24,911 nt of DNA from Psychrobacter sp. (GTDB lineage Bacteria > Pseudomonadota > Gammaproteobacteria > Pseudomonadales > Moraxellaceae). Below, in pieces: positions 23,431 to 24,911 of the stretch. Position numbers and translations under genes: made by a program. The DNA is taken from positions 1 to 24,911 of the forward strand of contig NZ_JAKDJE010000044.1 in assembly GCF_030454045.1 (NCBI RefSeq), written 5' to 3'. How positions within the stretch are numbered: position 1 is the stretch's first letter; every line of letters starts with the position of its first letter. The notes under the pieces were generated by a model, which was not told the DNA's origin, did no database searches, and saw only the letters and a program-made list of their open reading frames with translations.

Positions 23431-23709
23431 TTACGTTCTGTAAAGCACTTTGACCACATGCCAGCCAAATTTGGTTTTTACCAAATGAGGGGTGAAAAGC
23501 TCACCGTTGAAGCAGATTTTATCAAAAGGTCCTACCATTTGACCTTTTTCGAACTCACCTAAATGACCGCCTTTTTTGCCTGATGGACAGGTTGAGTATC
23601 GTTTGGCCAGCACATCAAATGCTGCGCCTTTTTTGAGCTTGGCCATAATATCTTCTGCCAACTCTTTTTGTTTGACTAAAATGTGCAATGCGCTAGCGGT
23701 ACGAGCCAT
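23431..23709 (-). CDS. ppiC: Parvulin-type peptidyl-prolyl isomerase PpiC
   Basis: 92 residues, a single parvulin domain with no signal or targeting sequence, like the cytosolic E. coli PpiC (93 residues). Family motifs run in order: ALHILVKQKELAEDIMAKLK, then GAAFDVLAKRYSTCPSGKKG, GHLGEFEKGQMVGPFDKICF and VKTKFGWHVVKVLYRT. They include the His of the ALHIL strand, the Cys of STCPS and the C-terminal GWHVVKV with its second active-site His. It speeds cis/trans isomerisation of peptidyl-prolyl bonds. The ATG at 23709 has AAAGG seven bases upstream. The gene is probably transcribed alone, since a hairpin follows before rluF and 179 bases separate it from the phospholipase gene upstream. Confidence 0.93.
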   Translation of the reverse strand: MARTASALHILVKQKELAEDIMAKLKKGAAFDVLAKRYSTCPSGKKGGHLGEFEKGQMVGPFDKICFNGELFTPHLVKTKFGWHVVKVLYRT

Positions 23710-23780
23710 CGTATAAACCTTTCATAGAGTATCAATTATCGGGTCATTATATCATTACTTATCTTATTTTAGCTTAGTTA

Positions 23781-23803
23781 CTAACCTTTGTGATTCAAAG
23801 GTT
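23781..23803. repeat. Perfect hairpin between ppiC and the patatin-like gene
   Basis: TAACCTTTG (23781-23789), TGATT, CAAAGGTTA (23795-23803). It has no U-tract in either direction. It may be part of the ppiC leader or a remnant of a repeat. Confidence 0.5.
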
Positions 23804-23888
23804 ACCTAAGGCAAGATTTAAGCCAATTTCTTATATTCGAGGCCCGTGTTTTCTCTTTAATATATCTTTTTTATTTAAAACAAAAAGG

Positions 23889-24743
23889 TTAAAGCTGATG
23901 CCAATCTTCAATCGCCTTGTGTCCAATTTCTAGTCCCACATCATAGCTATAACGGATTTTGGCTTTATTTTTGGACAATCGACTCGCCATGTTTTTTAAG
24001 TCGGGTGGACAAATCTCTAAAATTCTCTGTGATGATGGCGTCTGTAAAAATTGTACCGAGTCATTATAGCGTTGGGTTCGCGTCAACAAGCTTTGGGCAA
24101 AACCATGTCGTTGCTTAGTATAATATTTAGCCAATAGCTGATCAGCTTTACTGCTTGCTTTAGCGTAGTTTTGCGGGCGAGTACGTATGACCATGAGCTT
24201 ATCAATACTCTCTTGTCCAGCCGCCCACTGTACGGGCAAAGCATCTGCCACACCACCATCAAAATAAGGCTCACCAAATATCTCGACCGCTTGGCGGGTC
24301 AGCACTGGGATAGAGCTTGATGCCCTTAATCCATCCAAAATATTGTCTTTAGCCGCTTTGATGTAGGTTGCCTGTCCTGAAATAGCATGTGTTAACACCA
24401 TGTAAAACTCAGCATGGTTGGCAAATAATTGTGCCTGATCCAGTGGATATTCTTGCTCCACCATATCCCACATCCACTTTAGATCCAGTAAGTCACCGCC
24501 CCTAAGGAAACGGCCATAATGAATAAATTCAGGTCGAAGGGAATGATCCAAGTAAATATGCAGGGTGCGGCCTTGTTGTGCGGCCAAATAGTTAGCAACG
24601 TTAGTTGAGCCTGAAGAGACGCCCACACACAGATCAAAAGGATTGAATTGTTGTTGTAAAAAGGCGTCTAAGACACCGCTGCTAAATGCGCCACGCATGC
24701 CGCCGCCTTCAACCACCAGTGCTTGTCGATGTTGTTTAAGCAT
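23889..24743 (-). CDS. Patatin-like phospholipase
   Basis: 284 residues. The patatin catalytic elements are all present: the oxyanion-hole glycines in VEGGGMRGAF (11-20), the nucleophile motif GVSSG with Ser43, and the Asp of the dyad in YFDGGVADALPV (Asp162). After the patatin domain (about 9-175) come helical segments with a basic surface (LAKYYTKQRHGFAQSLLTRT, then RLSKNKAKIRYSYDVGLEIG). The layout resembles YjjU-type bacterial patatin-family proteins. Such enzymes hydrolyse phospholipids or other acyl esters. No signal peptide is visible, so it is cytosolic or peripheral to the inner membrane. The ATG at 24743 has GAGG six bases upstream. Confidence 0.9.
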   Translation of the reverse strand: MLKQHRQALVVEGGGMRGAFSSGVLDAFLQQQFNPFDLCVGVSSGSTNVANYLAAQQGRTLHIYLDHSLRPEFIHYGRFLRGGDLLDLKWMWDMVEQEYPLDQAQLFANHAEFYMVLTHAISGQATYIKAAKDNILDGLRASSSIPVLTRQAVEIFGEPYFDGGVADALPVQWAAGQESIDKLMVIRTRPQNYAKASSKADQLLAKYYTKQRHGFAQSLLTRTQRYNDSVQFLQTPSSQRILEICPPDLKNMASRLSKNKAKIRYSYDVGLEIGHKAIEDWHQL

Positions 24744-24826
24744 TGAAAACCTCGAATGACGCTCGCAAAGTATACCTACAAGTACACAAAACGAGGGGAT
24801 AAAAAATGTTTATAAATATAGTCGAT

Positions 24827-24893
24827 ACTAGGGTGTGTTGACATATAGAGAATAAATGATAATCATAGTGTTATGACTAGGGCGTGTTGAACA
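24827..24893. repeat. Imperfect direct repeat at the right edge, 49-bp period
   Basis: ACTAGGGTGTGTTGACA (24827-24843) and ACTAGGGCGTGTTGAACA (24876-24893) agree except for one substitution and one inserted A. The second copy runs toward the window end. A GGGTGTGTTGA-like end is reminiscent of insertion-sequence termini, but no transposase is in the window. Confidence 0.45.
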
Positions 24894-24911
24894 TTCGACC
24901 ATGGCACTGAC

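Noticed and set aside
1..24911. CRISPR array, tRNA or rRNA genes, toxin-antitoxin pair, prophage or defence system
   Set aside because: No regularly spaced repeats, no tRNA-like cloverleaf with conserved arms, and no integrase, nuclease, toxin or defence-type domains were seen in the translated frames.

Overview
The window looks like chromosomal DNA of a gammaproteobacterium of the Moraxellaceae, most likely Psychrobacter or a close relative. This rests on moderate GC, a lipoprotein-type TctC, short operons typical of the group and close agreement of RluF and PpiC with gammaproteobacterial proteins. It is inference from recognised families, not a database match. I see no tRNA, rRNA, CRISPR array or complete insertion sequence.

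Layout. 1-1430: a small helical-repeat protein and an EamA/DMT exporter, plus strand. 1620-5251: a likely plus-strand operon with a TrkH/KtrB-type K+ channel subunit, its KtrA/TrkA-like RCK gate, a DUF3124 lipoprotein and a PaaI-type hotdog thioesterase. 5298-6970: a gene graveyard. It holds a cytochrome c gene broken by frameshifts, the C-terminal third of a flavin monoamine oxidase, a Crp/Fnr DNA-binding domain fused to it by a deletion, and the front two thirds of a class II aldolase. 7218-10526: a Cache-type sensor histidine kinase followed by a two-receiver response regulator without an output domain. 10665-11437: a TauE/SafE permease gene broken by one base.

11573-14739: a minus-strand tripartite tricarboxylate transporter operon, tctC-tctB-tctA, with a terminator at its end and a terminator-like hairpin between tctC and tctB. 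15346-17688: a MatC-like carboxylate permease divergent from a GntR/UTRA regulator, with a palindrome in front of the permease. 17857-18552: a lipoprotein of unknown function. 18720-18992: an N-terminal scrap of a GntP-family permease. 19533-22195: a LysR regulator and an aspartate ammonia-lyase. 22235-24743: rluF, ppiC and a patatin-like phospholipase, all minus strand. An imperfect direct repeat at the right edge may be the end of a mobile or repeated element.

Functionally, the middle and right parts concern uptake and use of small carboxylic acids (TTT transporter, MatC-like permease, GntP remnant, aspartase producing fumarate), with two candidate local regulators. The K+ uptake cassette is separate. 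Several loci are decaying (cytochrome c, amine oxidase, Crp, aldolase, TauE, GntP), which points to recent loss of amine and organic-acid catabolism. I found no convincing evidence of a wholly new system. The strongest unusual signals are the twice-deleted graveyard, the two-receiver regulator, the tctC/tctB attenuator and a hairpin covering the aspA ribosome-binding region.
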